DNA from: Turritopsis dohrnii
Lineage: Eukaryota > Cnidaria > Hydrozoa > Anthoathecata > Oceaniidae
Direction of reading: 5' to 3'
NCBI GenBank assembly: GCA_027922465.2
Contig: BQMF02000634.1
Span: forward strand, 124,001-188,000
DNA: 64,000 nucleotides
Below, piece after piece: positions 1 to 11,483 of the stretch. Position 1 is the first letter of the stretch, and the number at the start of each line of letters is the position of its first letter. Both the position numbers and the translations under genes were made by a program. The notes beneath the pieces were generated by a model. That model was not told the origin of the DNA. It was given only the letters and a program-made list of their open reading frames with translations, and ran no database searches.

Positions 1-1116
1 GAACCGGTAGGGACATTGTTAGGCAGTTGGTATGGCACGATGGGTGTGACCACTGGTGGGGAATCAGCTGTGTCGCCAGGCTTTGCCTACAGTCCAGGAG
101 CAGGAGACGGGGTGGTTGACAGGGTGAACCGAGGAGTGTTGTGGGATAAGGTGGTTCGGTTGGCGGCATCTGTGTCGGTGCTGGGAGGGTTGGTGGCGCA
201 AAAGTCCGCAGGAGATAGACGCCCTGGGATGAACTGTCGGAGATGCTTACGGTTTCTTCTGGTCAGGCGCCCATAGCCATTGACTTTGACGGTATAGTTG
301 TGGTTACCATGGTCCTCAACGACCGTGCCAGATCGATCCCATCTCCTGGAATAGTTTTCAGCCTGGTTTTGGTCATAGCAGCGGTCTCCGAGATGGAAGG
401 GTGGCATGCCTCGCGAATCCTTGTATAGCTTCTCGGCAGTATGATGGAAGTCTGCAAACAATCTATCGAGTAGAAGGTGGTACCGAAGGTGAAGAGGGCT
501 GTGCTGGTTGGGAAGGGGCATTTGCGATGCAGTCTCTACAATTTGCTCTTGTACGTTAAATATACTGAGTCATCCCTGGCCAAAATACGATAGTACGTGC
601 CCGCACCCCCATTGTCGAAACTCCCTGGTGCGCCGAGTGCAGCGCTTCCAAGAGGGCTGGGCGAAGGGAAATCAGTATCACAGCTCGATCCTGATAGATG
701 ACAACACCATCGGATACATGAAGGCTGTGGCGGTATTGCCAGTAAGGAGGAACAGCAGGCTGGTGGTGGGTGCGGTCCGGGAACCTGCAGAGGATAGCAT
801 CCAGCAGGGCTGACATGGCAGTGTTCTTCTTGGTCTCCGAAGCTAGTTGATCTCATGTGACCGATGTGAGGGTAGTTGTGTCTCGACGTATAGCTGCAGC
901 CATCAAGGATTCCGAGTTGTCAGGAGGCAAGGACAGGCCCTCATTTTGGGAAGGGTGGCGTGATGCGGCGTCGGCAGCAAGGTTGGACTTCCCAGGTAGG
1001 TAGAAAATATTCAAACACCAGTTCTCTGTTTCAGCCGGAATAGTTATGTATTGGATTGTCGTCCAATGTTCTGTCCCCAAAAACTTTGGTGAGCGACTTA
1101 TGATCGGTTGCAACAA
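1..1116 (-). pseudogene. Ty3/gypsy RNase H end and integrase relic (core deleted)
   Basis: At about 1010-940 the minus strand reads YLPGKSNLAADAASRHPS, the usual end of gypsy RNase H. At 816-556 comes the integrase zinc-binding segment (LHSAHQG to VFWPGM). The next recognisable piece, at 521-87, is the integrase C-terminal region (RWDRSGTVVEDHGNHNYTV), followed by a degenerate tail to the window edge. The DDE catalytic core, normally about 150 residues between these two pieces, has no room here, so it has been deleted. No LTR can be seen because the element runs off the left edge. Confidence 0.75.
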
Positions 1117-1333
1117 TGAGGTCTCAACATCCCAGGGTGAACCACTTTGTCTGCTCGAGGCCCCAGGTTATCACGAGGGCCTCTGCCAACCATCTGGGCA
1201 GCAGTCAGGTACTTTGCTAGGACAGGAACAGTGGTTTTGAAAAAGAAAGTATCCAATGCCATATTTCGACCAATCCGTTTGCAGGCAAGCTTGACGCTCC
1301 AAATCGAATATCTCGACGCCGGATCTGATCACA

Positions 1334-2290
1334 TCAATAATGGCGGCCTTTGATGATGAGGAGAAAGAAACGTTTCATTCCATTGGAACGGGCAGCGGGG
1401 TGAATAAAGTAGACGGAACAGGGCCATATGTTGACGCAGTTGAGCATACGAATATCTGTTGTTGAAGATGGCGTCGGAAAATCCCGAATTGTGCTGATGT
1501 ATTTGCCAAACGGGTCAATCCTGTCCTCTGTGATTCGAAAACCAGCGAAGTCTACATCTTTCTTAGCGAATTGGAGCTTCTCGGGCTTCAGCACAATGCC
1601 TGCGTTTCCCACACAGGTTAGGAAGTCGATGGTACGCCACCAATGCTCCGCGAGGTTTTAGTTGTAGTGAAGGGTGTCATCGATGACCCGTTCCTTGCGT
1701 GAAAACTTTGTGATGATGGCATTGAATCTGCGGTTGTAAGCGCCCCCTGACGATAAGAAGCCCTGTGGTGCTCGCTTATAGTACCATCGACCAATAGGGT
1801 GATAAATGTGGTCAGGTGGCGATCAGACTCACGGAGGGGAAGGCTATGATAGCCATTCCAGGCGTAAGCCAAGGTCTTCCAGGTGTCACGTGGGATTCGA
1901 CAAGCGGCGTGGAATGGAGATTCAGCATTGTGCGTTTTTCTCCTGCAATGTTTAAGGGAGGTCGATTGTCCTGCGTGGGGATCCATCATGCTTCCTGGTG
2001 ATAACCATGCGGTTATCCAAACCACTGCTTCACCAATGGACACCCGTTTGATGACTCGCAGTGCTTCGTCACGATGTAGATCGGAATTTACCTTTTTTTG
2101 ACAGTGTATGGATACTGGTATCGCGGTGTGGCAAGCTGTTCACGGAGGTGAATCTTTACCGGAGGGCCATCCATCCGTAGGAGTTATTGGTGTGGACAGG
2201 TATTGAATGTGGAGCTGGCATATCGTTGAAGAAGCCAATCTCGCATTTTGTCATTATTAGTTGCAAGGAAACGGTAGTTGCTTAATGCAA
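1334..2290 (-). pseudogene. Ty3/gypsy reverse transcriptase relic
   Basis: Minus-strand fragments in several frames carry RT landmarks. A catalytic-loop segment ERVIDDTLHYN lies near 1670-1690, with VIDD standing for the usual YxDD, and a stop follows closely. Further on comes GIVLKPEKLQFAKKDVDFAG (about 1612-1550), the post-catalytic segment typical of gypsy RT, then the DFPTPSSTTDIR connection region. The frame changes at least twice, so no full polymerase can be made. It continues the pol order from the protease to the right. The family assignment rests on motif order and is fairly sure; the clade within gypsy is not determined. Confidence 0.8.
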
Positions 2291-2298
2291 TCAGGCGA

Positions 2299-3095
2299 TC
2301 AGGGACGACTCTGAGGGCAGTTGCAAATGCCACCATTGTCGTTCGTCGCTTCACATATGGATCCATGGCTCGACATGGTGGCTTCACTGATCGTCTCACA
2401 AGGGACTGTGAAAATTCCCTTGTCAAACTTGCCAATGGTGAGGAAGTCGCTATCGATAATTCCCAACTGGAGCATCGTTTCGTGGGACAAGTATAGCGCA
2501 TTGGTATCACGACTGACGTAGACCATTGAGCGAGAAAGCACGGTACCTTCTGAGCTGGTCTTTCCTGTAATGTGTGCGAAGAAGTCTCCATCAATGCGAA
2601 TCGGAGATTTGTTGGCTGCGTTCAGTGACATCTTAGCTTGTTGCAAATTGGACATCTTAAAGCCAGTCTGCAAGTACTGATCCAGTTACAGTTAGGTCAG
2701 ATTGAGCACCTGAGTCAATGATTCCTTTCACATTAACGATACTGGATGGTCGACTCTAAAGTGATAGCTGCAGGTCAACAGTTGAGTGTTCTCTCATGCA
2801 AACCTTCCTCCATTCGCCTTTGCTAAAGATTTGGTGGTCCACCGATATCATGGTTTGAGGTTTCGAGGGATTCCGGGTGATGATGGATTGACAATATTTG
2901 ACCAAATTTGTCCAACAGGGCAACACTCACAGAACTTGAATCTCCTTGCTTCTTGCGCTGTTGGATGTCTCTGTTCTTTTTCCAACAGGTTTCACATCGT
3001 GTGTGAGGTTTCCCATTTCACCCACATGACTTCTTGGAGAACACCTTAAAAGTCTTACCACAATCTGAGCACTCAGCAGTGCTGGACTTGTCAGT
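2299..3095 (-). pseudogene. Ty3/gypsy gag-end and aspartic protease relic
   Basis: Read on the minus strand, 3085-2930 gives a cysteine-rich segment (CSDCGKTFKVF, later RCETCWKK) interrupted by a stop. Next comes VDHQIFSKGEWRK, a signature I recall between the zinc region and protease of some invertebrate gypsy elements. Then comes GIIDSGAQSDL at about 2700-2732, where DSGA is the retropepsin active site. An open stretch (2673-2299) follows that fits the rest of the protease domain. At least two stops and frame changes show it is dead. Retropepsin cleaves the Gag-Pol polyprotein in intact relatives. The order zinc region, protease, RT, RNase H, integrase runs right to left into the next entries. 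Confidence 0.75.
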
Positions 3096-3158
3096 CACTT
3101 GTCAGTTCTATTTATGACGGTTTCGCCCACGGGGACTATATTTCCATTTAATTCGCTA

Positions 3159-3345
3159 TACAGTGTGTTTCAAAACTTTGGCAACAAAAATTTTCATGGC
3201 ATTTTTGAAGAAAATATCCAATTCATTTTTATAAATTTTATATCGTTGAAATCCTTATTTTTGGTCTTTCTCGTGATGTAATTTTTGTAAGAAATGGAAA
3301 AGTTATTTTTCGATTTTCTCGTTTATACTAATCTAGTTGAGACTG
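3159..3345 (+). repeat. Interspersed repeat beginning CAGTGTGTTTC, unoccupied copy
   Basis: This sequence matches 11,484-11,540 plus 11,720-11,786 plus 12,402-12,440. A reverse-orientation copy of its right part lies at about 17,280-17,400. At 3270-3300 it reads CGTGATGTAATTTTTG, with a single TA. In the copy at 11.5-12.4 kb that TA is duplicated around a 613-bp MITE. No coding capacity is seen. Terminal CAGTGTG hints at a Tc1/mariner-type end, but the far end was not found. Confidence 0.6.
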
Positions 3346-4079
3346 CTTAAAAACAGATATTGTGAAAGAAGTGAAACGTCAGTGCTACTCAAATGATCAA
3401 GAAATTTTAAAAATTATTACATCCGCCGGATTCAAGAACTGGATTTCTCTCAGTTAATAACAGTAAAAAGTTTAGAAATAAACGTTTGATAATAATAATA
3501 CCAACGTTTGTAGATAACCTTTGTTGTTCCTTCGTCAAATTCACAACCGATAATGAAAACCGTTATTAAAGCAACAAACTTTTTGGAATTCGTCAACTAA
3601 TCAAAACAGCGCATTTGAAAAGTTTTCCTTTATTAGCCAATGAAAACGATCAGTGGCGGGGTTTCCCCATATAATAATTGTAAAAAAGTGTCTTTCGGCT
3701 CTATGTGGTTTCACGCGCAACTAAAGAACTTGACCATAAAATTTAATTAAATTTAATTAAAAGTCGGATGAACAATCATTAATTAGTATAATAAGACTAG
3801 CAACTCGCGTAAAAGTTTTTTACGGTTTTAATTTCGAAAAGGGTGTGTCGATAATAGGTGACAAAAAGTGTACCCATATTGTAGAGCTCGAAAAACTGAT
3901 CAAAAAATTGTATGGGATCATTTCCCTATGACCAACCGTTGCAGAGATAATAATAATAATAATAATAATAATAATTGTTTATATTTTAAGTTCCAAACAA
4001 GAAGCCACTTGGCTTGAAGACTTCAGGACGTAACACAACGATACATATTTAGTCTCAAAAATACAACGTTGCCGAATTG
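3346..4079. other. AT-rich non-coding stretch with (AAT)n
   Basis: No gene is seen. Parts near 3480-3550 resemble 9355-9420 and 9690-9740 (AATAAACGTTT, ATAATAATACC, TCGTCAAA). Parts near 3770-3830 resemble 7960-8090 (ATTAGTATA, GACTAGC, GTAAAAGTTTTTTAC). An AAT microsatellite lies at about 3949-3976. Confidence 0.5.
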
Positions 4080-5965
4080 CCAAATTGTGTTCAAATCTAA
4101 TAAAATGACTGGCAAATTCAAAATCAGCAACTTCTAATTGTGCGTTGTAGAAATTTTTATGAATATTGTAGAACTTTCTAAGTTTGATCCAAATTTGGCC
4201 CGAATTACCTATTTCTGGTCAAATCTGACAAAATGACTGACAAATTCGTAATCAGCACCTTTCAAATGTGATCGGCACAAAATTTTTTGAAATTTGAAGA
4301 ACTTTCTAAATTTGGTCCAAATTTGACCTAAATTGGCCAATTTTAGTCAAACCTGGCAATATCATTGTCAAATTCGAAATTAGCACCTTTCAATTGTGAT
4401 CCGTGCAAAATTTCATGAAAATTGAAGAACTTTCGAAATTTGGTCCAAATTTGGCCTAAATTGCCCAATTTTAGTCAAACCTGGCAATATCATTGTCAAA
4501 TTCGAAATCAGCATCTTTCAATTGTAATCCGTGCAAAATTTCATTAAAAAATGAAGAACTTTCGAAATTTGGTCCAAATTTGGCCTAAATTGGCCAGTTT
4601 TAATCAAACCTGGCAATATCGTTGTCAAATTTGAAATCAGCACCTTTCAATTGTGATCCGTGCAAAATTTCATGAAAATTGAAGAACTTACGAAATTTGG
4701 TCCAAATTTGGCCTAAATTGCCCAATTTTAGTCAAACCTGACAAAATCATAGTCAAATTCGAAATCAGCACCTTTCAAATGTGATCCGTGCAAATTTTTG
4801 TGAAAATTGAAGAATTTTCGAAATTTGGTCCAAATTTGGCCTAAATTGCCCAATTTTATTCAAACCTGACAAAATCATTGTCAAATTCGAAATCAGCACC
4901 TTTCAAATGTGATCCGTGCAAATTTTTGTGAAAATTGAAGAATTTTCGAAATTTGGTCCAAATTTGGCCTAAATTGCCCAATTTTATTCAAACCTGACAA
5001 AATCATTGTCAAATTCGAAATCAGCATCTTTCAATTGTGATCCGTGCAAAATTTCATGAAAATTGAAGAACTTTCGAAATTTGGTCCAAATTTGGCCTAA
5101 ATTGGCCAGTTTTAGTCAAACCTGGCAATATCATTGTCAAATTCGAATTCAGCACCTTTCAATGCTGATTTGAAGAATTTTTGAAATTTGGTCCAAATTT
5201 GGCCTAAATTGCCCAATTTTAGTCAAACCTGACAAAATCATTGTCAAATTCGAAATCAGCATCTTTCAATTGTAATCCGTGCAAAATTTCATGAAAATTG
5301 AAGAACTTTCGAAATTTGGTCCAAATTTGGCCTAAATTGGCCAGTTTTAGTCAAACCTGGCAATATTATTGTCAAATTCGAATTCAGCACCTTTCAATTA
5401 TGCTCTGTGCAAATTTTCATGAAAATTGAAGAACTTTCGAAATTTGGTCCAAATTTGGCCTAAATTGCCCAATTTTATTCAAACCTGACAAAATCATTGT
5501 CAAATTCGAAATCAGCACCTTTCAAATGTGATCCGTGCAAATTTTTGTGAAAATTGAAGAATTTTCGAAATTTGGTCCAAATTTGGCCTAAATTGCCCAA
5601 TTTTATTCAAACCTGACAAAATCATTGTCAAATTCGAAATCAGCACCTTTCAAATGTGATCCGTGCAAATTTTTGTGAAAATTGAAGAATTTTCGAAATT
5701 TGGTCCAAATTTGGCCTAAATTGCCCAATTTTATTCAAACCTGACAAAATCATTGTCAAATTCGAAATCAGCATCTTTCAATTGTGATCCGTGCAAAATT
5801 TCATGAAAATTGAAGAACTTTCGAAATTTGGTCCAAATTTGGCCTAAATTGGCCAATTTTTGTCAAACCTGGCAACATCATTGTCAAATTCGAATTTAAC
5901 ACCTTTCAATTGTGCTCTGTGCAAGTTTTCATGAAAATTGGTCAACTGGAAGTCCTAATTTGACC
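4080..5965 (+). repeat. 128-bp tandem satellite, about 15 copies
   Basis: The phrase GGTCCAAATTTGGCC recurs at 4314, 4442, 4571, 4699, 4827 and 4955, spaced 128-129 bp, and on to about 5840. Each unit also carries CAAACCTG, CATTGTCAAATTCGAAATCAGC and GTGATCCGTGCAAA. One unit near 5160-5190 has lost part of its sequence. Subtypes (GTGCAAATTTTTGTG versus GTGCAAAATTTCATG) are ordered similarly at about 4770-5060 and 5510-5800, so a block of several units was itself duplicated. The edges are more diverged than the centre, as expected with unequal exchange. No ORF is conserved. Confidence 0.95.
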
Positions 5966-6283
5966 AAATTTGCGAATTCGGCAACGATGTCATGTAAAGG
6001 CTGTACGAAAAACGTTCATAACTTGGAGGAGTAGTAGTAGTAGTAGGAGGAGAAACACGGGTATTTTAAATACTTTACTCCACCACGGGTGTCCTAAAGT
6101 CAATAATACATTGGCTCTTCTCCTGAAAAAGCGTACGAAATTGTGCATGTGTGCTATATAAAAGAACGTGAAAAACAAATTAACACAACATTAATTATCA
6201 ATATTTCGTTTTATATTATTGTCATTCAGAAATTGTTCTGGCAAGAGCCTTGTCGTAAAAGTATCTCTTGGATAATGATAAAA
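5966..6283. other. Non-coding stretch with AGT/GGA microsatellite
   Basis: GGAGGAGTAGTAGTAG occurs at about 6024-6050, followed by ACGGGTATTTTAAATAC. A similar arrangement (AGGAGT run, then GCGGGTGTTTTAATAC) occurs in the inserted element at 33,195-33,250 and 36,665-36,715. It may therefore be the 5' end of a related element. Nothing coding is recognised. Confidence 0.4.
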
Positions 6284-6482
6284 CGTTTAAACGTTTAAAC
6301 GTTTTTAATGTTCTGCATAAAACGCTTTTTAAAGAAACGTTTAAACGTTTTCTCTTTCGAATTCTTGAAACGTTTTTGACTTCTGGCAAAAACGTTTAAA
6401 CGTTTTTATAAAAACGTTTTTAAACGTTTTTTTCTATTGTTTTTGCAACGTTTAAACGTTTTTTAAAAAACGTTTTATCGTT
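6284..6482. repeat. Cluster of AAACGTTT palindromes
   Basis: Thirteen AACGTT cores occur in about 200 bp, many fused as AAACGTTTAAACGTTT, so each is its own reverse complement and adjacent ones share arms. Spacing is irregular, so this is not a simple tandem repeat. It directly abuts the 3' break of the LINE fragment at 6.5 kb. The function is unknown. Confidence 0.9.
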
Positions 6483-6505
6483 TGTTATCAAAATCCCCTG
6501 GACAG

Positions 6506-7720
6506 TCACAATTTTCCAGACGATTCTATGAATACGGTGTTGCAGTAGTCAAGTTTAGTGAAGATCAACATTTCAGGTAAACTTTTCCTCAGGTGGAATG
6601 GCGTGAATGGCGTTCTCAGCATTGAATAACCGCAAGACAACAGCGTATTTATATGAAGTTTTTCAACAAAGATGACTCCAAGTATTTTCGTCGTCTTCTC
6701 TCGTTCTATTGCCTGATCAAGGTGATTAATGGTATATGTGTTCCGATCACCGAGATTGTGCGCTTTGAACATGGCAGGCGTGGCAAATAGCATAGATTTT
6801 GTTTTGAGTTGGTTGAAGATCAGGTTGTTCTCTGTTGACCAGCTTGCAAGGGAGTTCAAGTCGTCTTCGAGACTTTGTGCACAATATCTAATGTTCTTAT
6901 GCTTGCAGTGCTGATAGATGTTTATATCATCTGCATATTGAAGGCACGTACTACGGACGTGGTAGGACATACTGGTTACGTACAGGTTAAATAACATCGG
7001 ACCAAGAATGCTTCCCTGTGGTACACCGTAGTTGATGTCCTTGGTGGTAGACTTAATATCATCAATTTGAACAAATTGCTTACGTCCAGACAGATAGCTT
7101 TCTACTAGCTTAATCGCAGAGTTGGCGAAGTTGTGTTCTTTAAGTTTGATCAATAACAGCAGTTGGTGTACGGTGTCAAAAGCTTTTGAGTAGTCTGCGA
7201 GGACAGCTAAGGTGATTTCTCTTCTTTTCATCGACTTCGTGATATTGTCTTTCATTCTTAGTAGCAGTGACGTTGTAGAATGTCCCTTTCGGAAACCTGA
7301 CTGCGTGTCCTTGTAGATGTTAAGATTTTCGATATATTTTGTTGTTTGCCGTAGGATTACCCTCTCGAAGACTTTTGGCAGAATGGGTAGAACAGATATT
7401 GGCCGGAAGTCTTGTGGTGCTTGCGGATGTTCTACTTTGGAATTGGACACACTTGACTGATTTTCCAATTGGATGGGAATACTGACTTGGCGATGCAGTT
7501 ATTGATGATGTTAGTGATTGGTGATACCAGGGAATCTTTGACGGGTTTAATAAACTTGACTGGTATATTATCGTGTCCAGTCGAGCAGTCATTACGGAGT
7601 TGTTGAAGGTCTCTTTCTATATCTAGTAGTAACAGGATTGATTTTGAAAGCGTTGTGTTGATCGGGAGTATTCAGATGATCTATTGGTACTTCTTTTACG
7701 GTGGATATTGATTCGGCAAG
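6506..7720 (-). pseudogene. Non-LTR retrotransposon reverse transcriptase fragment
   Basis: A 320-residue open frame (7468-6506) carries LINE RT motifs in order: DFRPISVLPILPKVFER, QSGFRKGHST, a degenerate fingers/palm region with DYSKAFDTV, GVPQGSILGP and QYADDINIY, where YADD is the metal-binding catalytic loop. It ends in KLDYCNTVF, where the rest of the C-terminal region is missing. Upstream, DCSTGHDNIPVKF and SNWKISQVCPIPK continue in another frame (one base lost at about 7440), and there is a further shift near 7640. The 5' end stops near 7720. It is an inactive internal fragment of a LINE, possibly CR1/Jockey-like; the clade is uncertain. Confidence 0.85.
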
Positions 7721-9221
7721 GGCGATATTCACCCATATCGCGGGCCCTTAAAAACGTAAGTTATCCCTATTGGTTCTTGAAATATTTCCCCAAAAACGTC
7801 GCGTTCGATTGGGGATGCAATGCAATGATTCCCCGTGATATGATAAAAAAAACTGACGTCACGCCGCGTGTTATTATACTAATCGTCAATTATCAATGGT
7901 TTAACGAAAAAATGACCATGATTAAGAAGATTTTGACCGTGAATTTAAAAACACTCTCTAAAATAAAAGTGGCATGCACAATTGTGGATTAGTATATATA
8001 GACTAGCCGCCAAGGCGGCGTCGCTCGCCACCCATGTTCAGTATGCGTTCTGTCGCAGAATTTCACTTGTGTAAAAGTTTTTTACAGGCATTAATTTGTT
8101 ATTACATTCAGAAGATTAAAAACAGAAACAAATAGCAACATGGCTCAGAATATATATTTATACGCAGAAGAGAAGTAACTTTAATGTAAAAAAATGGCAA
8201 TATATAACACAGAACTGTTTACCACAAAATCAAACATTACAAAATGTTAATTCAAAACAAATTGATACCTTCCAACTTTTTCGTTTGTTCCAAAGTTACT
8301 TCTGGACTGTTATCATTAATGAATTTTGAAATTATATATATATAGTCTGTTCTTCCCAAAATCATCATGATTAAAACCATGAGTTTCATTTCTTTATGCT
8401 TTTTTATTATTGCCTAAAAGAATAATATTTCAATTGTAATACCGAAAATAAAAAACAAAACAAAAAGAAACAAAAAACAAAAAGGAAATTCAAGTACGCA
8501 TATCCTAAAAACAATAACTAAAAACACAAATTTACCCAGAAGATAAAAAGTAACAAATAAAAACATAATGCCAAACTTATACACCCAGGCATATAGTACG
8601 TAAACGATTATATACCACCATACATAACACAAAATAATGCATAAACTTGATAAAATATAAACTGAAGAAAAATCCATCCAATAATGCTTCTTTTTTGTAG
8701 GACAGTTTCATTGTACAGAACCCTCTCAACTTCATAATTTAACCATGTGCTTCATTTCTTTAATGGTTTATACACTTTTCTTTTTTCTGACTTAATAAAA
8801 GAAAAGATTTCAGTTGAAGAACAGCTAAAATAATCACATTCATTGCAACCATAATGAAGCAAACAAAAACAAAAGACATAAAGTTGGCTGGAAGACAGGC
8901 AGATAGACAAAGTACCAAGCATCTTAAATTGTACAGGAAAATCTAATAAAAGGCAGACATGGTTGACGTTCCCCCCATTTCCACAGCCATGAGAACCATT
9001 TTTAATTGATTTGTAAATAAATAAATTACAGCGCGCGTTACCAAAACAAATTTCGTTCGTTCCGCGTTCCTTTTCATCCAGCATCCAGTTTTCATCCAGC
9101 GAAGATACATACTAAATGATAGAATAACTCATTATTCATAATTCAAAACTCAATTAATTAATCTTTCAAAACTAAATTAAAATGAAAACCATTCGTTACT
9201 GTGTAAAGGAACATCATTTCT
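7721..9221. other. AT-rich non-coding stretch with repeat remnants
   Basis: No gene is supported. About 7900-8000 (GATTAAGAAGATTTTGACC, ACACTCTCTAA) recurs at 9897-9975. A short GC-rich patch (GCCGCCAAGGCGGC) at about 8009-8022 is a palindrome. Open frames at 8414-8677 and 8752-9084 are low-complexity AT-rich sequence without recognisable domains. Confidence 0.4.
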
Positions 9222-9755
9222 TTCTGCATTTCTTCACTGCACTTTCTTCTGTATAGCCATAACTAAAACGTAAACAAACATTTAAATACATACATAACTT
9301 ACCTGTTCTTTTATTAATCTAAAATAGAATAATAGCAGTAAAAGTTAAGCAATAAACGTTTTATAATAATACCTTCACGTACAGACCTGTTGTTCGTTCG
9401 TCAAACGATTAATGAAAATTGATTTTTTCTTCATTTCTTCACTGCACTTTCTTCTATATAGCCATATCTGATAACTAAAACAAAGTAAACGAAAACTAAA
9501 ACAAAGTAAAACGTTGAAACATGTGCTGGATGTATACTCGTTCGTTTTCGTTTTCCACATAAAAAACATTTCAGTATGATTTTTACATAATACATACATA
9601 AATAATACGTCAATACATTTACTTACGTTCTTTTATTAATCTAAAATAGAAAAACAACAAAAGAAAAGCAAAAAGTTAAACAATAAACGTTTTATAATAA
9701 TACCTTCGTACAGACCTGTTCGTTCGTCAAACGATTAATGAAAATGGATTTCTTA
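9222..9755 (+). repeat. Imperfect tandem duplication, about 300-bp unit
   Basis: Two adjacent units share ATTTCTTCACTGCACTTTCT (9228 and 9434), TTCTTTTATTAATCTAAAAT (9306 and 9630), ATAAACGTTTTATAATAATA (9353 and 9685) and TTCGTCAAACGATTAATGAA (9396 and 9725). They differ by indels of tens of bases. It resembles the diverged copy at 3.48 kb. It is non-coding. Confidence 0.75.
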
Positions 9756-11483
9756 TCAACGAACATTGTCGCTATAGTTTTTCCGATTTCGGCAACCAAT
9801 GAAAACGGCGAAAAGACGATCACGTGTCAAAACAAATGATCGTTGGATTGCAGTGGAAGAGTTTCTTCACTGGCCGGACTGCCGCTATATGACCACGATT
9901 AAGAAGATTTTGACCATTAAAAAAACAAAAACAAAACACTCTCTAAGTTAAATGTGTTACACACTATTGCGAATTAGTATAAGTGGATTCACGTTGTGCA
10001 TCCCACGGGTGATGGTGTGACGCAAAATTCGGGCTTAAATTTTATTTGGTACTGCGGTTGGTTGTAGCGAAACAATCCCATACAGTTTTTCGCTCTACAA
10101 CAAGAGTACATTTTCTGTTTCCAATTCCCAAATTGAAATTTTCGTCACGGGGTTCGCACACGGGAAAGGCGAATTTGACACATCATGTTAAACTCTGTAA
10201 AAAATTTTACCGAGGTTACTAGTGTTATGGTAATGATTTCAAACACAGTGCTTTACGGGCTTCTGCGAAAGCTCAACTTTCGTTAGAAATCAGACTGACT
10301 CTCCAAATAGCAAGTGGTGCAAATTTTGCAGTGGAGAAATTTATTTTCATTCACATTTATTTCAATAGGTATTACTATGAAAAGCCTTCAGAGAAAAGAA
10401 CACATAACAGTGCTAACTAATACGGAAACAATAGAAAGCAATAACTACTTTGTTTAATGTTCAGTATTTTCACACCACGCGAAAATTTATTTATTTATTT
10501 GTTTTTTGTTAATGAAAGTCATATCAGTGGGTTTACGCTTGATCAAGAATGCAATGAAGTGTTTCATTACATGAAATTAGTGGCACCGTATTCGAAAATT
10601 TTGAATTTTTTTATTTACCAATTTCATCCGGAATATGTACGGATTAGGCATAAGATACTAACGCTACCTGGAAAACCTGATGCTCTTGTTGCAATGTTTG
10701 TGACTGTTAATAGCCATACAATTCATCCGATTTATGGTATTTGAAACTACCAAGGTTTTTCCAAAGTAGCTTTACTCCGTTGGACAGCCAATGTGATGGC
10801 TGAATTAATAGTACTTCATCTTAAATAGTTTTTAGCTATGGTACCTGCGGTAGTTTTTGTGGAATTTTGTATAACTGTCAATGAAGCTGTAAAAACTACA
10901 AGATTACAATAAATATAAATAAATAAAACAATATAATTACTGTAACATGGAAAGGGCCCTTAGTAGCCAAAAAAACGGAATACGGAAACACGACCTAAAC
11001 GGTCAGATAAAGCCCAAGGAAGTATATAAAATACCAAGCAAAATGCCATCAATAGAAAGGTCAGAAATGAGCGGCTAATGACTGAATTTTATGCAAAAGC
11101 TTGTAAAAGACTAAGCTCAAACGAGAACAAACGAACTGAAATGCTTAGTCCAGTGAATGAAAGCGAAGCCAAAAAATGGAACTGCCTAGAAGAAAATACG
11201 CATACTGTAATCCTAAGCCAAATGCAAAGGCCAAATTTTGTATCGTAGACAATTATGTCCAATAAAATGTAATATAAAACTTTCTGCAACATAAAGTGCA
11301 TCCACGCGAACACACAGCAAATACCAAAAGGCAGCAATATTGAACGAGAACTTCGATAAGTAAAATTTACAAAAAATATTGTTTCAACAAATGACAACAC
11401 GACTTCCATATCTCTTACAATGGTGTAACGTGAGTGTAAAAAACGCGCAATTTAAAGAGTGGAAAAGTGGGGTGTAGTTCAGG
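9756..11483. other. Non-coding stretch; one unexplained open frame
   Basis: An open frame on the plus strand at 10,457-10,744 (95 codons) reads FTLDQECNEVFHYMKLVAPY and later LTLPGKPDALVAMFV. It looks less compositionally biased than its neighbours, but I recognise no domain and see no convincing splice sites. It could be an exon of the downstream receptor-like gene or a transposon remnant. The rest has no supported gene. Confidence 0.3.

Noticed and set aside
1..3095. Functional gypsy element
   Set aside because: Many stops and frame changes, a missing integrase core and no visible LTR show a relic.
4080..5965. CRISPR-like array
   Set aside because: The whole 128-bp unit is conserved with no unique spacers, and the host is eukaryotic; it is a satellite.
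8414..9084. Two minus-strand hydrophobic frames as membrane proteins
   Set aside because: Their F/I/V/Y-rich composition follows from AT richness; no conserved motif or splice signal.
10457..10744. Extracellular exon of the receptor-like gene
   Set aside because: Composition is suggestive, but there are no clear splice sites, no recognised domain and no phase link to exon A; kept only as an unexplained frame.
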